From NCBI GenBank assembly GCA_040755195.1, contig JBFMBL010000004.1:1-64000 (forward strand): a DNA stretch of 64,000 nt. The letters run 5' to 3'. The notes under the pieces were generated by a model. It had not been told where the DNA came from. It was given only the letters and a program-made list of their open reading frames with translations, and searched no databases. The stretch comes from SURF-55 sp040755195. Its GTDB lineage: Bacteria; Bacillota; Desulfotomaculia; Desulfotomaculales; Ammonificaceae. The translations under genes and the position numbers were made by a program. Positions 19,153 to 27,114 of the stretch are shown one piece after another. Numbering within the stretch: the first letter of the stretch is position 1; each line of letters begins with the position of its first letter.

Positions 19153-19285
19153 GAATCGTGCGGTGGGAATTTTCACGATACGCAGGAAGGAAAACCGCCG
19201 TCTTTATAGAATCAGTACTGTAAACCCCATAACTCCTGGTATTCTCTTGGGTTGTAACTCCGATGTAACTCCTTCTGAAGCCGCA

Positions 19286-19323
19286 AAAATAAAGGCCGAA
19301 CCGCGGGTTATAGCGCGATTCGG
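19286..19323 (-). terminator. Rho-independent terminator of rnpB
   Basis: On the minus strand GCCGAATCGCG pairs with CGCGGTTCGGC and is followed by CTTTATTTTT, directly downstream of the rnpB 3' end. Confidence 0.8.
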
Positions 19324-19327
19324 CGCG

Positions 19328-19775
19328 GGTGAGCAAACCTGTAAGCCGAGTTCTGTCTTGGATGGTCATTTCTCTGGGACACCGGTTACCCAGATGCCTC
19401 AAGCAACCTACCCGGGAACGGAGCGGGCCGCTCCATAGTCCCCCTATGCGGTCTTGCTCCGGGTGGGGTTTACCTAGCCGGCCGGTCACCCGGCCGCTGG
19501 TGCGCTCTTACCGCACCGTTGCACCCTTACCCCGCACTCAACTCGGAGAGACGACTCCTCTCGCCTTTAATGTGGAAGTTTCCCTTCACGCTTCCACACT
19601 TGAGGCAATTAGTTCCGTTTCCCTCAGTTGAGTGCGGGGCGGTCTACATTTCTGTGGCACTTTCCCTGGGGTCGCCCCCGCTGGGTGTTACCCAGCACCC
19701 TGCCCTGCGGAGCTCGGACTTTCCTCAGGCACGGCCTTTCGGCGCTTGTGCCCGCGACCACCCGGTTTACTTACC
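19328..19775 (-). ncRNA. rnpB: RNase P RNA
   Basis: The minus strand carries the RNase P RNA core. Near the 5' end is the universally conserved GAGGAAAGTCCGAGCTCC, followed by GCAGGGCAGGGTGCTGGGTA. Near the 3' end is ACAGAACTCGGCTTACAGGT. The P1 helix is visible as AGUAAACC (19771-19764) pairing with GGUUUGCU (19339-19332). The RNA is the catalytic part of the enzyme that matures tRNA 5' ends. Ends are estimated from P1. Confidence 0.93.
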
Positions 19776-19803
19776 CTTACAATAGTATAACCCGCTGTTT
19801 CAG

Positions 19804-20502
19804 CTAATGCAAACGACGGGTAATAACACGGCGGATTTCGGCAAGGCGCTCCGCCAGTTCTTCTCTTCGGGCGGCGGTCGCCCCACGGGCGGAATAAGAG
19901 ATCCCTTCCAGCTCGCCCCGGTACCGCGCCGCGATCGATTCGAGCAGCCTTCCCAGCAGCGGGTGGCCGCGGGATAAAAGAACGGGACCTGCCTCTTCCT
20001 CCAGCCAGCTCAGCCCCTGCCCTTCACCGGGCACCGCCGCAATCACCTGGTAAAGCCTTTTCCGCTCCGCGACCAGCGCCTCCGCGTCAATCCGCCAGCC
20101 GTTGCCGGCAAGCCATCGCCGCGTAAATGCGGCACGGTTCATCGGCTGCAGAACCAACCGCCCGGCGTCCCGCGCCACCGCAGCGCCGGCTTCGAGTATA
20201 GCCGCCATGTTCTCCCCGCCCAGGCCCGCGATCACAATCACTTGCGCCTCGCCGGCGGAAAGCGTTGCCAGCCCGTCACCCACCCGGACCTCGATCCGGT
20301 CATCCAGGCCCGCAGCCGCAACGGCGCGCCGTGCAGCCGCCGCGGGTCCGGCCTTCTTTTCGACGGCTATCACCCGCCCCGCGATTCCCCTGTCAACGAG
20401 GTAAAGGGGCAGCAGGGCGTGGTCCGTGCCGATATCCGCCACGCATTTCGCGGCGGGCATCAAATCAGCAACCGCCTTAAGGCGGGGTGACAGAGCTGTA
20501 AT
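19804..20502 (-). CDS. trmK: tRNA (adenine(22)-N1)-methyltransferase TrmK, probable ATT start
   Basis: A class I AdoMet methyltransferase of the TrmK/YqfN family, which makes m1A22 in tRNA. Visible are CVADIGTDHALLPLYLV (AdoMet motif I) and VIVIAGLGGENMAAIL (catalytic-site region). The first ATG in frame would begin at MPAAKCV, but the conserved N-terminus (LSPRLKAVADL) continues upstream without ATG, GTG or a well-placed TTG. A strong AGGAGG lies 8 bases before ATT at 20502 (5 bases before an ATC), so a rare ATT/ATC start is the best reading. The gene lies next to rnpB here and some 7 kb from rpoD; in Bacillus it follows sigA. Confidence 0.85.
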   Translation of the reverse strand: MTALSPRLKAVADLMPAAKCVADIGTDHALLPLYLVDRGIAGRVIAVEKKAGPAAAARRAVAAAGLDDRIEVRVGDGLATLSAGEAQVIVIAGLGGENMAAILEAGAAVARDAGRLVLQPMNRAAFTRRWLAGNGWRIDAEALVAERKRLYQVIAAVPGEGQGLSWLEEEAGPVLLSRGHPLLGRLLESIAARYRGELEGISYSARGATAARREELAERLAEIRRVITRRLH

Positions 20503-20870
20503 GATTGCATCCTCCTGATAGACCGCGTTTTAAGCAAGGTCTAATTTATCATCTTACCTCAATGCGCCTTTCTTTTCAATATACCCCGGGACGAGCGGCG
20601 CAGGCCGTAAACGCCACGCAGAATTTTTGGTTCAACTGACCTTGCCATCAGGATATATTGCATATGTTCATAATTATCATAATATTGCGTAAAATAAAGC
20701 TAATTGCAGTATAATTGCGTGAATATTGCGCAATTGATTATCAGGGTTGATAATGGCTTAAAATGATGTATAATTATATTAAAAGATAATAGGAAGAAAA
20801 ACCACAAGGTCAGGGGTGATAAGAAGCTACCAGCCTACCGGGAATACCGCTAATACGAGGAGGGATCAGG
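20503..20870. other. Divergent intergenic region trmK / HEAT-repeat gene
   Basis: Holds the promoter described at 20747-20774 and the ATTGCG repeats. The 5' untranslated region is about 90 bases and ends in GAGGAGGG before the ATG. No other gene is seen. Confidence 0.5.
20747..20774 (+). promoter_or_regulatory. Sigma-A-type promoter of the HEAT-repeat gene
   Basis: TTGATA (20747-20752), a 16-base spacer and a perfect TATAAT (20769-20774) lie about 95 bases before the ATG at 20871. Upstream (20685-20742) ATTGCG is repeated four times within AT-rich DNA, including AATATTGCGCAATT, a partial palindrome that could be an operator. Confidence 0.7.
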
Positions 20871-21407
20871 ATGGCGTCCAACGTTAACGAGTTGATTAAA
20901 GCGCTGCGGCAGGGTGACGACTGGTTACCCAGGATGACCGCGGCGGCGACCCTCGGGTATACCGGAGACAAGAAAGCAGTAGACCCGCTTATCGAAGCCT
21001 TAAAGGACAGGGACGAGAAGGTTCGAGAAAGAGCGGCCGAGGCCCTGGGGAAGATCGGTGATGCGAAGGCGGTGGAGCCGCTTATTTCCGTCTTGAAGGA
21101 TCCTTACGAAGAGGTTCGCGGCAAAGCATCAAAGGCCCTGGGGGAGATAGCGGACGCCAAGGCGGTCGACGCACTCATTAAAGCGTTACAAGATCCGTAC
21201 TGGCTGGTTCGCAGAAATGCCGCTCAAGGCCTTGGAAGTATCGGCGACCCGAAAGCGATGAAGCCGCTCATTCAGGCTTTAAAAGACGAATCCCATCTGG
21301 TTCGCAACGTCCAACCTTTCATCGCTGAGGCCCTCGGAAAACTGAAAGACGACAGTATAAAGGCGTGTAAACCTATCCTCCGGGTTTTTGAGGATAAGGT
21401 TTATTAG
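20871..21407 (+). CDS. HEAT-repeat (PBS-lyase-like) protein
   Basis: A 178-residue alpha-solenoid protein made of about five HEAT repeats of 31 residues (AVDPLIEALKDRDEKVRERA, AVEPLISVLKDPYEEVRGKA, AVDALIKALQDPYWLVRRNA, AMKPLIQALKDESHLVRNV). Each repeat has the PBS-lyase HEAT pattern AVxPLIxALKD..xVRxxAAxALGxIGD. No signal peptide or enzyme motif is present, so it is probably a small protein-binding scaffold. It has its own promoter, a strong Shine-Dalgarno sequence (GGAGGG) and a terminator, so it is monocistronic. Its partner is unknown. Confidence 0.85.
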   Translation: MASNVNELIKALRQGDDWLPRMTAAATLGYTGDKKAVDPLIEALKDRDEKVRERAAEALGKIGDAKAVEPLISVLKDPYEEVRGKASKALGEIADAKAVDALIKALQDPYWLVRRNAAQGLGSIGDPKAMKPLIQALKDESHLVRNVQPFIAEALGKLKDDSIKACKPILRVFEDKVY

Positions 21408-21473
21408 CCGGTAACCTTGTCGGATCCCGGCCTGATGACGGGAATCACGAAAAAATCTGCGGTGTTTTCAACC

Positions 21474-21506
21474 TAAAAAACCAGGAAATCTCCTGGTTTT
21501 TCTTAT
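21474..21506 (+). terminator. Rho-independent terminator after the HEAT-repeat gene
   Basis: AAACCAGGA pairs with TCCTGGTTT around AATC, followed by TTTCTT. An A-run precedes it, so it may work in both directions, also serving the minus-strand Spo0E-like pseudogene. Confidence 0.85.
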
Positions 21507-21560
21507 CCCGAAGTGACCCGGCCAACATTCTCACGAGGCCGGGCACAAAGCCGGCCTCTT

Positions 21561-21749
21561 TTACTTTTCCATCTTTCGTTTCAGTAAACGGTAGTACTCA
21601 TTCAAAACCGCGTCTCAGCATCTGGCTTGCCGTTGCGATCTCCGGATCCCTTATGCCCCTGGCCTTCACCAGTTCTTCCAACCCGCGGCGTAAATCTTCG
21701 ATCTTCTTCAAGACTTCCTTAAGCTCTATCGTACCCCCTCCAGGCTCAT
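21561..21749 (-). pseudogene. Spo0E-like sporulation phosphatase gene, frameshifted
   Basis: On the minus strand one frame reads IELKEVLKKIEDLRRGLEEL then VKARGIRDPEIATASQML and hits a stop. The next frame continues exactly where expected with AVLNEYYRLLKRKMEK and a stop at 21561. Removing one A from CTGAGACGCG restores ATASQMLDAVLNEYY, the SQxLD signature of Spo0E-family aspartyl phosphatases. The start also seems disturbed: ATG at 21749 joins the frame only if one more G is added to the G-run after it. The intact paralogue is at 22433-22627. Confidence 0.75.
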
Positions 21750-22055
21750 CGGATAGTATTAACACGGCGAGTGAGGAAGATACCTCACAAGCGCATGGCG
21801 GCTGAGGAAAAACCGGCGGGGGCTGCAGCCGGGCAGACCTCGTAGTAAAAAGACCGGCGCCGGAAAGAGAGGTAAGACATGCTGCCGGGCGCAGGTTAAA
21901 TCTTTAAATACTGTATACATGAGACATCCTGGTAAAGAGCGGCCGTCTTCGGCCGATTAATTGGGTAAGAACCGATGCGCTCACGCACCGCGACCCGAAG
22001 GGGCTGCCATCAGCACCGCACAAAATATGGTTGCCGGAGAAAGGGGAAGTGCGTC
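21750..22055. other. Intergenic region upstream of the small ORF at 22056
   Basis: A G+C-rich stretch with several short hairpins, for example GCGGCCGTCTTCGGCCG near 21941. It may be a long leader for the gene at 22056, but I could not match it to any riboswitch class I know. Confidence 0.35.
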
Positions 22056-22397
22056 ATGCGACAACTGAAAATGTTAACCCAAAAATTCATTCATGAACTT
22101 TACCTTGTGATTCAGGGAAGCATCCACGCATACCTGGCCGTTACGGGAAAACACCCTGAAGACAAAAAAGAATCGGCCTGGGACGAATACAACACTGCAT
22201 TCGACGAGCACATCGTTCCCCAGTTGCTGGAGGTCCTGGAAAGAAACAATTGCGGCGTGGCGGAAGTCTGCCATGCCTCGCTGAAGCTGTTGGAAGTCAG
22301 CGCGCGGATGGTGGAATCGATGGAAGAGGAAGAGGCCGGGAGCGGCAGGTGCGTTGAGGATGGAAACATCTTGTCCTGGTTTATTTCAGTCCATTGA
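22056..22397 (+). CDS. Hypothetical protein (113 aa)
   Basis: A 113-residue soluble, mostly helical protein (MRQLKMLTQKFIHELYLVIQ, later VPQLLEVLERNNCGVAEVCH) with an acidic run MVESMEEEEAGSG. I do not recognise a family. I chose ATG 22056 because AAAGGGGA lies 8 bases upstream; the open frame extends further 5' without a better ribosome site. It converges on the Spo0E-like gene and shares a hairpin terminator with its 3' end. Confidence 0.5.
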   Translation: MRQLKMLTQKFIHELYLVIQGSIHAYLAVTGKHPEDKKESAWDEYNTAFDEHIVPQLLEVLERNNCGVAEVCHASLKLLEVSARMVESMEEEEAGSGRCVEDGNILSWFISVH

Positions 22398-22422
22398 GAT
22401 AAAACTGCAGGCACAAAAACTT

Positions 22423-22452
22423 TGAAGCCGTCTTACCGGCGGCTTTTCCCTT
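22423..22452 (+). terminator. Terminator of the 22056 gene, overlapping the Spo0E-like stop
   Basis: AAGCCG pairs with CGGCTT and is followed by TTCCCTTT. The hairpin includes the end of the convergent minus-strand gene. Confidence 0.6.
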
Positions 22453-22627
22453 TCCCCTCATTTTCTTTCACCAGCCGGTAGTATTTATTAATCATGGCGT
22501 CCAAAGCCCGGCTGGTCTTCGCAACCTCGCGGTCCGCGAGTCCTTTGGCGGTTACGAGATCGGATAAATTCCGGCGCAAGTCCTCGATCGCCGTCAGTAT
22601 TTTATCTTCAGAACCTGAATGGGCCAT
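22433..22627 (-). CDS. Spo0E-family aspartyl-phosphate phosphatase
   Basis: A 64-residue peptide in the Spo0E-like family, which in Bacillus dephosphorylates Spo0A~P and delays sporulation. Two helices are expected. The signature region reads VAKTSRALDAMINKYYRLVK: Ser-Arg-Ala-Leu-Asp stands at the SQELD position, keeping Ser, Leu and Asp but with Arg in place of Gln, and the Ala/Tyr spacing is kept. The start is ATG 22627, with AGGGG 9 bases upstream; the TTG nine bases further out has no room for a ribosome site. A second, frameshifted copy lies 0.7 kb away. Confidence 0.75.
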   Translation of the reverse strand: MAHSGSEDKILTAIEDLRRNLSDLVTAKGLADREVAKTSRALDAMINKYYRLVKENEGKGKSRR

Positions 22628-22858
22628 AAATAACAACCCCTGCCTCTCCTATTTCTATTCGGATTGGGGGATCTTTTCTTTATACAAATCACTTAAAAAG
22701 TTCCGGGTTCAACGTTCAATGTTCGACATTCTGGTTCGAGGTTTGGACCGGAGCGCTTCCGGCGGAGTTTTGGCGAAATGCTGAATAAAAAGCCTCAAAA
22801 GAGTCAACATTTATTCTGTAAAACTTGCGACACACGCAATACGGGAAGGAGGGGAAAG

Positions 22859-23101
22859 ATGGACCGGGGTGAATTTGCTCGAAAATTGGGCTTCAGGGAC
22901 GCCGATGCCTTGGACGACGCTTCCGAATCTCTCGATGACGGATACGGCTCCGCCTCTTATATAACAAGCCTTCCTGACGGCCGCTGGGCTGTGTGGGAGG
23001 ATGCCGAACCTTCCAACGTTTCGTATTACGATACGCGGGAGGAAGCTGAGGATAGAGCCCGAGCAGACTTCTATGAAGACGGCTTCGAATATGAAGAATA
23101 G
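22859..23101 (+). CDS. Small acidic hypothetical protein (80 aa)
   Basis: An 80-residue, strongly acidic protein (GFRDADALDDASESLDDGYG, YITSLPDGRWAVWEDAEP, YYDTREEAEDRARADFYEDG). ATG 22859 follows AAGGAGGGGAA, a strong ribosome site. The DGRWAVWED and DTREEAEDRAR parts resemble a small beta sheet plus helix, as in some Firmicute proteins of unknown function. No signal peptide. It has its own terminator. Confidence 0.7.
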   Translation: MDRGEFARKLGFRDADALDDASESLDDGYGSASYITSLPDGRWAVWEDAEPSNVSYYDTREEAEDRARADFYEDGFEYEE

Positions 23102-23396
23102 AAACCGGTTCTGTTCATTAAGGACTTATATGCCGCCGACGGCGGCATTTGTTTTTCCCATCTAATACCGTTTTCATAATGGAGGCTGCTGCAAGACTTC
23201 GCTTTACTTTTACTTCCTGGCCGCATATTTGATGGGAAAATAGATTTTCATCATAAATTGTTCCCTTCATGGGCATGGGGTTTAGAAGGAATTAGCGTAT
23301 TAATGCCTAAGATTATTTAGATAGTTATATATAATGTAAAGGGCGGCTGCCTCAAGCAGTTTCTGTTCCCGTGCGTCACAATGGTAAAGAGGTGCG
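23102..23396. other. Intergenic region upstream of lepB
   Basis: Beyond the terminator at 23130-23157 there is an AT-rich stretch with TATATAATG at about 23327-23335, a likely -10 element for lepB. No ORF is supported. Confidence 0.4.
23130..23157 (+). terminator. Rho-independent terminator
   Basis: ATGCCGCCG pairs with CGGCGGCAT, followed by TTGTTTTT, 29 bases after the small acidic gene. Confidence 0.9.
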
Positions 23397-23927
23397 ATGA
23401 AATTGAAAAGTTTTCTTGAATTCTTCTGGTCGAATTTCAAGGTGGTTTTGATTGCGGCGGTCCTCTCGCTCCTGCTGAGGACCTACGTCGCGGAAGCGCG
23501 GGTGATATTGGGGCCGTCCATGATGCCTACGCTGGAAAGCGGCGACCTTCTATTGGTGGAAAAGTTCAGCTTCCGGATGGCGGGACTGGAGCGGGGCGAC
23601 GTGGTGATATTCGATCCCCCTCCGGCTGCTCACTCCCGGAAGGATTACGTAAAAAGGGTGATCGGGCTTCCTGGAGAAACGGTGGAAATGCTGAACGGAA
23701 CGGTATATATCAACGGGGTTCCACTTTCTGAAGACTATATAGGCCCGCACCCGGCAATGTCCTTCGCGCCTCTGAAGGTGCCGGAAGATTCGGTGTTTGT
23801 TATGGGGGACAACCGGGGCAACAGCTACGACAGCCGCGAATGGGGGTTCCTGCCGGAAAAAAGCGTCGTCGGACGCGCCCTGATCCGCATCTACCCCTTA
23901 AGGAAAATAGGCAGTCTGCCGAAGTAA
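23397..23927 (+). CDS. lepB: Signal peptidase I
   Basis: A 176-residue type I signal peptidase of the short Gram-positive (SipS-like) kind, which cleaves signal peptides outside the membrane. One N-terminal membrane anchor spans about 14-32 (FKVVLIAAVLSLLLRTYVAE). The catalytic Ser is Ser41 in GPSMMPTL, the general-base Lys is Lys86 in YVKRVIGLPGE, and box E reads VMGDNRGNSYDSREWG. All are in place, so it is intact. The start ATG has GAGGTG before it. It is monocistronic. Confidence 0.95.
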   Translation: MKLKSFLEFFWSNFKVVLIAAVLSLLLRTYVAEARVILGPSMMPTLESGDLLLVEKFSFRMAGLERGDVVIFDPPPAAHSRKDYVKRVIGLPGETVEMLNGTVYINGVPLSEDYIGPHPAMSFAPLKVPEDSVFVMGDNRGNSYDSREWGFLPEKSVVGRALIRIYPLRKIGSLPK

Positions 23928-24371
23928 AGGTTCTAATTTCTAGGTTCAACGTTTAACGTTCGAGGTTCGAGTTTCTTAAAATTATAAAGCGTCCAAAGGA
24001 CCCGGTGCGGCAGCCCCGGGTTTTCTTTTTGCTTTCCAAATCTATCACCGCGCGATATCCACTTGCCACCTCCATTACCTGTTAAAGCCACCATTACTGT
24101 CTTTTCCGCCGGAATTAGTAATTTAAGCTTGTGCTATGAAATGGACTCCAGTCCTAGATTTACAGGACCTTTTGCAGATAGCAAAAAGTACCGCCCTTTG
24201 ATAGAATTTGCTTTGAAGGTATTAACACGTCAGTAAAAATATGTGTCTTAAGGAGGGAAGAATCGGCATAACCCAACAGGATTGCAGAGTCAGTCAGCCG
24301 GTTGAGAAAAACCGCCGATTTCTCAGGACAGGCAGCACTGCACCATTATTTCATCCTAGGAGGAGTAACAG
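23928..24371. other. Intergenic region upstream of the GH18/LysM gene
   Basis: Begins with a GTTCAACGTTTAACGTTCGA-type quasi-repeat (23943-23973) and the lepB terminator. The rest, including about 130 bases before the ATG at 24372, could be a leader; I find no known riboswitch. Confidence 0.4.
23999..24031 (+). terminator. Probable terminator after lepB
   Basis: GACCCGG pairs with CCGGGTT around GTGCGGCAGCC and is followed by TTCTTTTT. Confidence 0.7.
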
Positions 24372-26060
24372 ATGAAGAAATCCCTGTCCTTATTGCTTTC
24401 GTTAGTCTTCGCAATACTTATGTGGCTGGCCGCGACAATGCCAGCTTCGGCCGAAACCGTTCCCTTCGGCAGCCGGACTCTGTCGATGGGCATGTCGGGC
24501 ACCGATGTAGAACAGCTTCAAACCTATCTAACGGATTTAGGTTATTACTACAGGCGCATCTCGGGATACTTCGACAAAAAAACCAGAAACGGCGTAATCT
24601 CCTTCCAAAATGCCAACCGGCTGCCGGCCGACGGCGTTGTGAACCAGGATGACTATGATAAAATCAACCAGTTGATTAATCCGGAACCGCCCCCGCCGCC
24701 TCCCCCTCCTGAGCCGCCCGCACCGCCCCCTGGAGGTACGCTGTACGTGATCCAGCCCGGCGATACCTTTTACACCATCGCTCTCAGTTTTAATGTTTCC
24801 GTGGAAAGCTTGATTGCGGCCAACCCGGGCGTGGACCCGAACAACCTCCAGGTCGGTCAGACCATCGTAATCCCCGCACCGCCGGAACCGCCCCCGCCTC
24901 CTCCGGAGCCGCCTGCACCGCCCCCTGGAGGTACGCTGTACGTGATCCAGCCCGGCGATACCTTTTACACCATCGCTCTCAGTTTTAATGTTTCCGTGGA
25001 AAGCTTGATTGCGGCCAACCCGGGCGTGGACCCGAACAACCTGCAGGTCGGTCAGACCATCGTAATCCCCGCACCGCCGGAACCGCCGCCTCCTCCGCCT
25101 CCTCCGGCGCCGCTCCGCCACGTGCTGGGTTACTACACGGTCGACTACCCGGGAGATGTAGACTCCTTTAACTCCCTGAACGCGTACGGCAACCGGATTA
25201 ACAGCATCGCCACCTTCACGTTCCTGGTCGACGGCAGCGGAAATGTCACCGGAACAACCCCGCGCGACGGCGTCGACGCCGCTGCAAGCAAGGGTATCAC
25301 CCCTTTGGCCTTGATCCACAACTACCGCGGCGGGAGCTTCAACGCAACCGACGCGCACAACCTGCTGTCAAGCAGCGCCAACCGGCAGAAGCTGATTCAA
25401 AACATGATCAGCATCCTCAAAACCGAGGGTTACAAGGGGGTCAATATCGACCTGGAAAACGTGCCCCCCTCGGACCGCAGTTGTTACAGCGCGCTCCTTC
25501 AGGAATTCAAATCGGCGCTTGAGCCACTCGGCTTCCTGACAACGGTCTCCATTCCCGCGAAAACCGCGGACCTTCCCACGGCGGCCTGGTCGGGCGCTTT
25601 CGACTACGCGGCCATCGGCGCGTCCGCCGACTGGGTTCAGATAATGACGTACGACGAGCACTGGTTCGGCGGGACACCCGGACCGATCGCCTCGCTGCCG
25701 TGGGTGGAAAACGTAATCAAATACGCCGTCAGCGTAATCCCCAAGGAAAAGATATTGCTCGGGATCCCGACCTACGGCTACGACTGGACTTCCTCCACAA
25801 CCTCCATCGTGAACTATAAGTCGGTAGGTTCGTTGATCAACAACTATAACGTCCAGCCGCAGTGGGACAGCACCACAGGCGCCCCGTACTTCTATTACTA
25901 TGCAGGCCGTGTAAAACACGAGGTCTGGTACGAAAACGCCGATTCCGCGCGCTTGAAATTCGATTTGGTTAACAAGTACGGCCTGATGGGGATCGGCATC
26001 TGGCACCTGGGCTATGAGGACGGCACGTTCTGGCAGGCCGTGGCGGAAAAGCTGAATTAG
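24372..26060 (+). CDS. Secreted LysM / glycoside hydrolase family 18 protein (YaaH-like spore cortex or cell-wall hydrolase)
   Basis: A 562-residue exported protein. Signal peptide 1-27 (cleavage after ASA); a peptidoglycan-binding domain at about 38-95 (GTDVEQLQTYLTDLGYYYRR); two LysM domains (about 122-170 and 187-235) that are nearly identical in DNA; Pro/Glu linkers between them; then a GH18 domain (about 250-562). The catalytic region reads GYKGVNIDLENVPP, with the catalytic Glu kept as in YaaH/YdhD-type N-acetylglucosaminidases of spores; QIMTYDEHW and MGIGIWHLGYED also fit. It probably trims spore-cortex or cell-wall glycan. ATG follows AGGAGGAG; a terminator follows. Confidence 0.92.
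   Translation: MKKSLSLLLSLVFAILMWLAATMPASAETVPFGSRTLSMGMSGTDVEQLQTYLTDLGYYYRRISGYFDKKTRNGVISFQNANRLPADGVVNQDDYDKINQLINPEPPPPPPPPEPPAPPPGGTLYVIQPGDTFYTIALSFNVSVESLIAANPGVDPNNLQVGQTIVIPAPPEPPPPPPEPPAPPPGGTLYVIQPGDTFYTIALSFNVSVESLIAANPGVDPNNLQVGQTIVIPAPPEPPPPPPPPAPLRHVLGYYTVDYPGDVDSFNSLNAYGNRINSIATFTFLVDGSGNVTGTTPRDGVDAAASKGITPLALIHNYRGGSFNATDAHNLLSSSANRQKLIQNMISILKTEGYKGVNIDLENVPPSDRSCYSALLQEFKSALEPLGFLTTVSIPAKTADLPTAAWSGAFDYAAIGASADWVQIMTYDEHWFGGTPGPIASLPWVENVIKYAVSVIPKEKILLGIPTYGYDWTSSTTSIVNYKSVGSLINNYNVQPQWDSTTGAPYFYYYAGRVKHEVWYENADSARLKFDLVNKYGLMGIGIWHLGYEDGTFWQAVAEKLN
24732..25085 (+). repeat. Near-perfect 195-bp tandem duplication encoding linker + LysM
   Basis: The segment starting GGAGGTACGCTGTACGTGAT at 24732 recurs at 24927. 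The coding sequence of the two LysM domains differs at about one base (CTCCAGGTC versus CTGCAGGTC), so the duplication is recent or kept uniform by recombination. Confidence 0.9.
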
Positions 26061-26099
26061 AAGGGATTACCATAACCGCTGCAGGCCTTTACAATTTTA

Positions 26100-26127
26100 A
26101 GGCAGCTCAATAGGGCTGCCTTTTACT
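26100..26127 (+). terminator. Terminator of the GH18/LysM gene
   Basis: AGGCAGC pairs with GCTGCCT around TCAATAGG, followed by TTTACTCTT. Confidence 0.85.
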
Positions 26128-26152
26128 CTTATAACTTCGTGTTAAAACACAA

Positions 26153-26479
26153 TTATCCGGTTCTATCATGGTCCCCGGTTGCCACTGGATCACCGGCGTC
26201 CTCCCGGCGCAACCTGGTCTTTTTCTCCTTCGTCGCCTGTCCCAAACCGTAAATGCCGCTGGCCAGAGCGCCCAGCATAATACCTGATTTCAGAGCCTTA
26301 CGCCAGGGTATGGCAGGGTCGAAAACAGCGGCGTTGGCTACATTGAGAACGGCCGCAAGGGTCAATACGACAAGCGGAACCCACTCTTTCTTCAGACCCC
26401 TCTTTTTCAGCAATTCGGTTATGTAAGCGGTCAGCCCCATAACGATAACATCATCCACCGGCTTTGCCCCCGTCCCCAA
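26153..26479 (-). CDS. Small membrane protein, holin-like
   Basis: A protein of up to 108 residues with two predicted membrane segments, WVPLVVLTLAAVLNVANAAV and SGIMLGALASGIYGLGQATK, between a basic N-terminal helix (ITELLKKRGLKKEW) and a charged tail (KEKKTRLRRED). This layout recalls phage holins of the LLH type, but no lysin or phage gene is adjacent. The start is uncertain: the longest frame begins at 26479, while GTG about 24 bases later (VDDVIVMG) has a better-spaced G-rich ribosome site. Confidence 0.6.
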   Translation of the reverse strand: MGTGAKPVDDVIVMGLTAYITELLKKRGLKKEWVPLVVLTLAAVLNVANAAVFDPAIPWRKALKSGIMLGALASGIYGLGQATKEKKTRLRREDAGDPVATGDHDRTG

Positions 26480-26616
26480 AAAGCCGCCAGCCCATGAGAA
26501 TGGTGTTGCAACGGTCTTCCAAATAGGTGAACTCTCTCCGTTTTCTTGAAACGGTTATCTCATATAACTATATTAAGAACCTTGTATGCTAAACATTTTT
26601 TTGGCAGGAAATAAAC

Positions 26617-26640
26617 AGACTCCCGAAATCGGGAGCCTTC
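26617..26640 (-). terminator. Terminator of the ferredoxin gene
   Basis: On the minus strand GGCTCCCGA pairs with TCGGGAGTC and is followed by TGTTTATTT, 70 bases after the ferredoxin stop. Confidence 0.7.
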
Positions 26641-26711
26641 TCTTACAATGGGCGATTACTTCAAGTCGGTCTTTTAGATTATAACGACATCTGGTTAATC
26701 AGTCGGAAGGT

Positions 26712-26909
26712 TTAACCTTCGACCCAACTGATGCAACCCGGCGGGCACGAATCGATGGCCTCCTGAATGGCGTCCTCGCCGGCTCCGGTTGGATTAAGGA
26801 CCTGGGCGCAACCCAGTTCCTCATTTAGCTTGAATACCTCCGGACATATAGCCTCGCAGGTGCCGCAAGCCTCACACTCACTCGTCTCGATATAAGGGAT
26901 GCGAGCCAT
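26712..26909 (-). CDS. Single-cluster [4Fe-4S] ferredoxin
   Basis: A 65-residue ferredoxin: CEACGTCEAICPEVF near the N-terminus supplies three cluster ligands, and the DSCPPGCISW region near the C-terminus supplies the fourth, with the extra Cys pair able to form a disulfide. This is the Thermotoga/Desulfovibrio-type monocluster fold and serves as a soluble low-potential electron carrier. ATG 26909 is chosen because AGGAGG lies 8 bases upstream; the longer frame would add unrelated residues. Monocistronic, with a terminator. Confidence 0.9.
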   Translation of the reverse strand: MARIPYIETSECEACGTCEAICPEVFKLNEELGCAQVLNPTGAGEDAIQEAIDSCPPGCISWVEG

Positions 26910-27061
26910 GACTGAATACCTCCTGTTTTCGAACTTAATGGAATATAACTTGTGCATTCGCCGTAAATCTTGATACTCCTTTATCTAAGAGCTTGTCCTG
27001 ACTAACTGTACAACACCATACAAGTCGGAACGGGTGAGACCCTGACGATTCGGACACAGGC

Positions 27062-27090
27062 AAAAAAAACGGGCCAAGATAAAGCCCGTC
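27062..27090 (-). terminator. Terminator of the Csp-like gene
   Basis: On the minus strand ACGGGC pairs with GCCCGT around TTTATCTTG and is followed by eight T residues (TTTTTTTT). Confidence 0.9.
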
Positions 27091-27114
27091 AGCCACCGCC
27101 CATACCGTATCGGG

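Noticed and set aside
21930..22055. Riboswitch-like leader before the 22056 gene
   Set aside because: Hairpins are present but none of the conserved cores I know (c-di-GMP, ydaO, cobalamin, TPP, Moco) is visible.
24732..25085. CRISPR-like direct repeats
   Set aside because: These are two coding LysM units of 195 bp, not short repeats with spacers; no CRISPR array or cas gene was found in the window.
24537..25358. Long minus-strand open frame opposite the GH18/LysM gene
   Set aside because: It is antisense to a well-supported gene with signal peptide, LysM and GH18 motifs; its Arg/Gly-rich translation has no family features.
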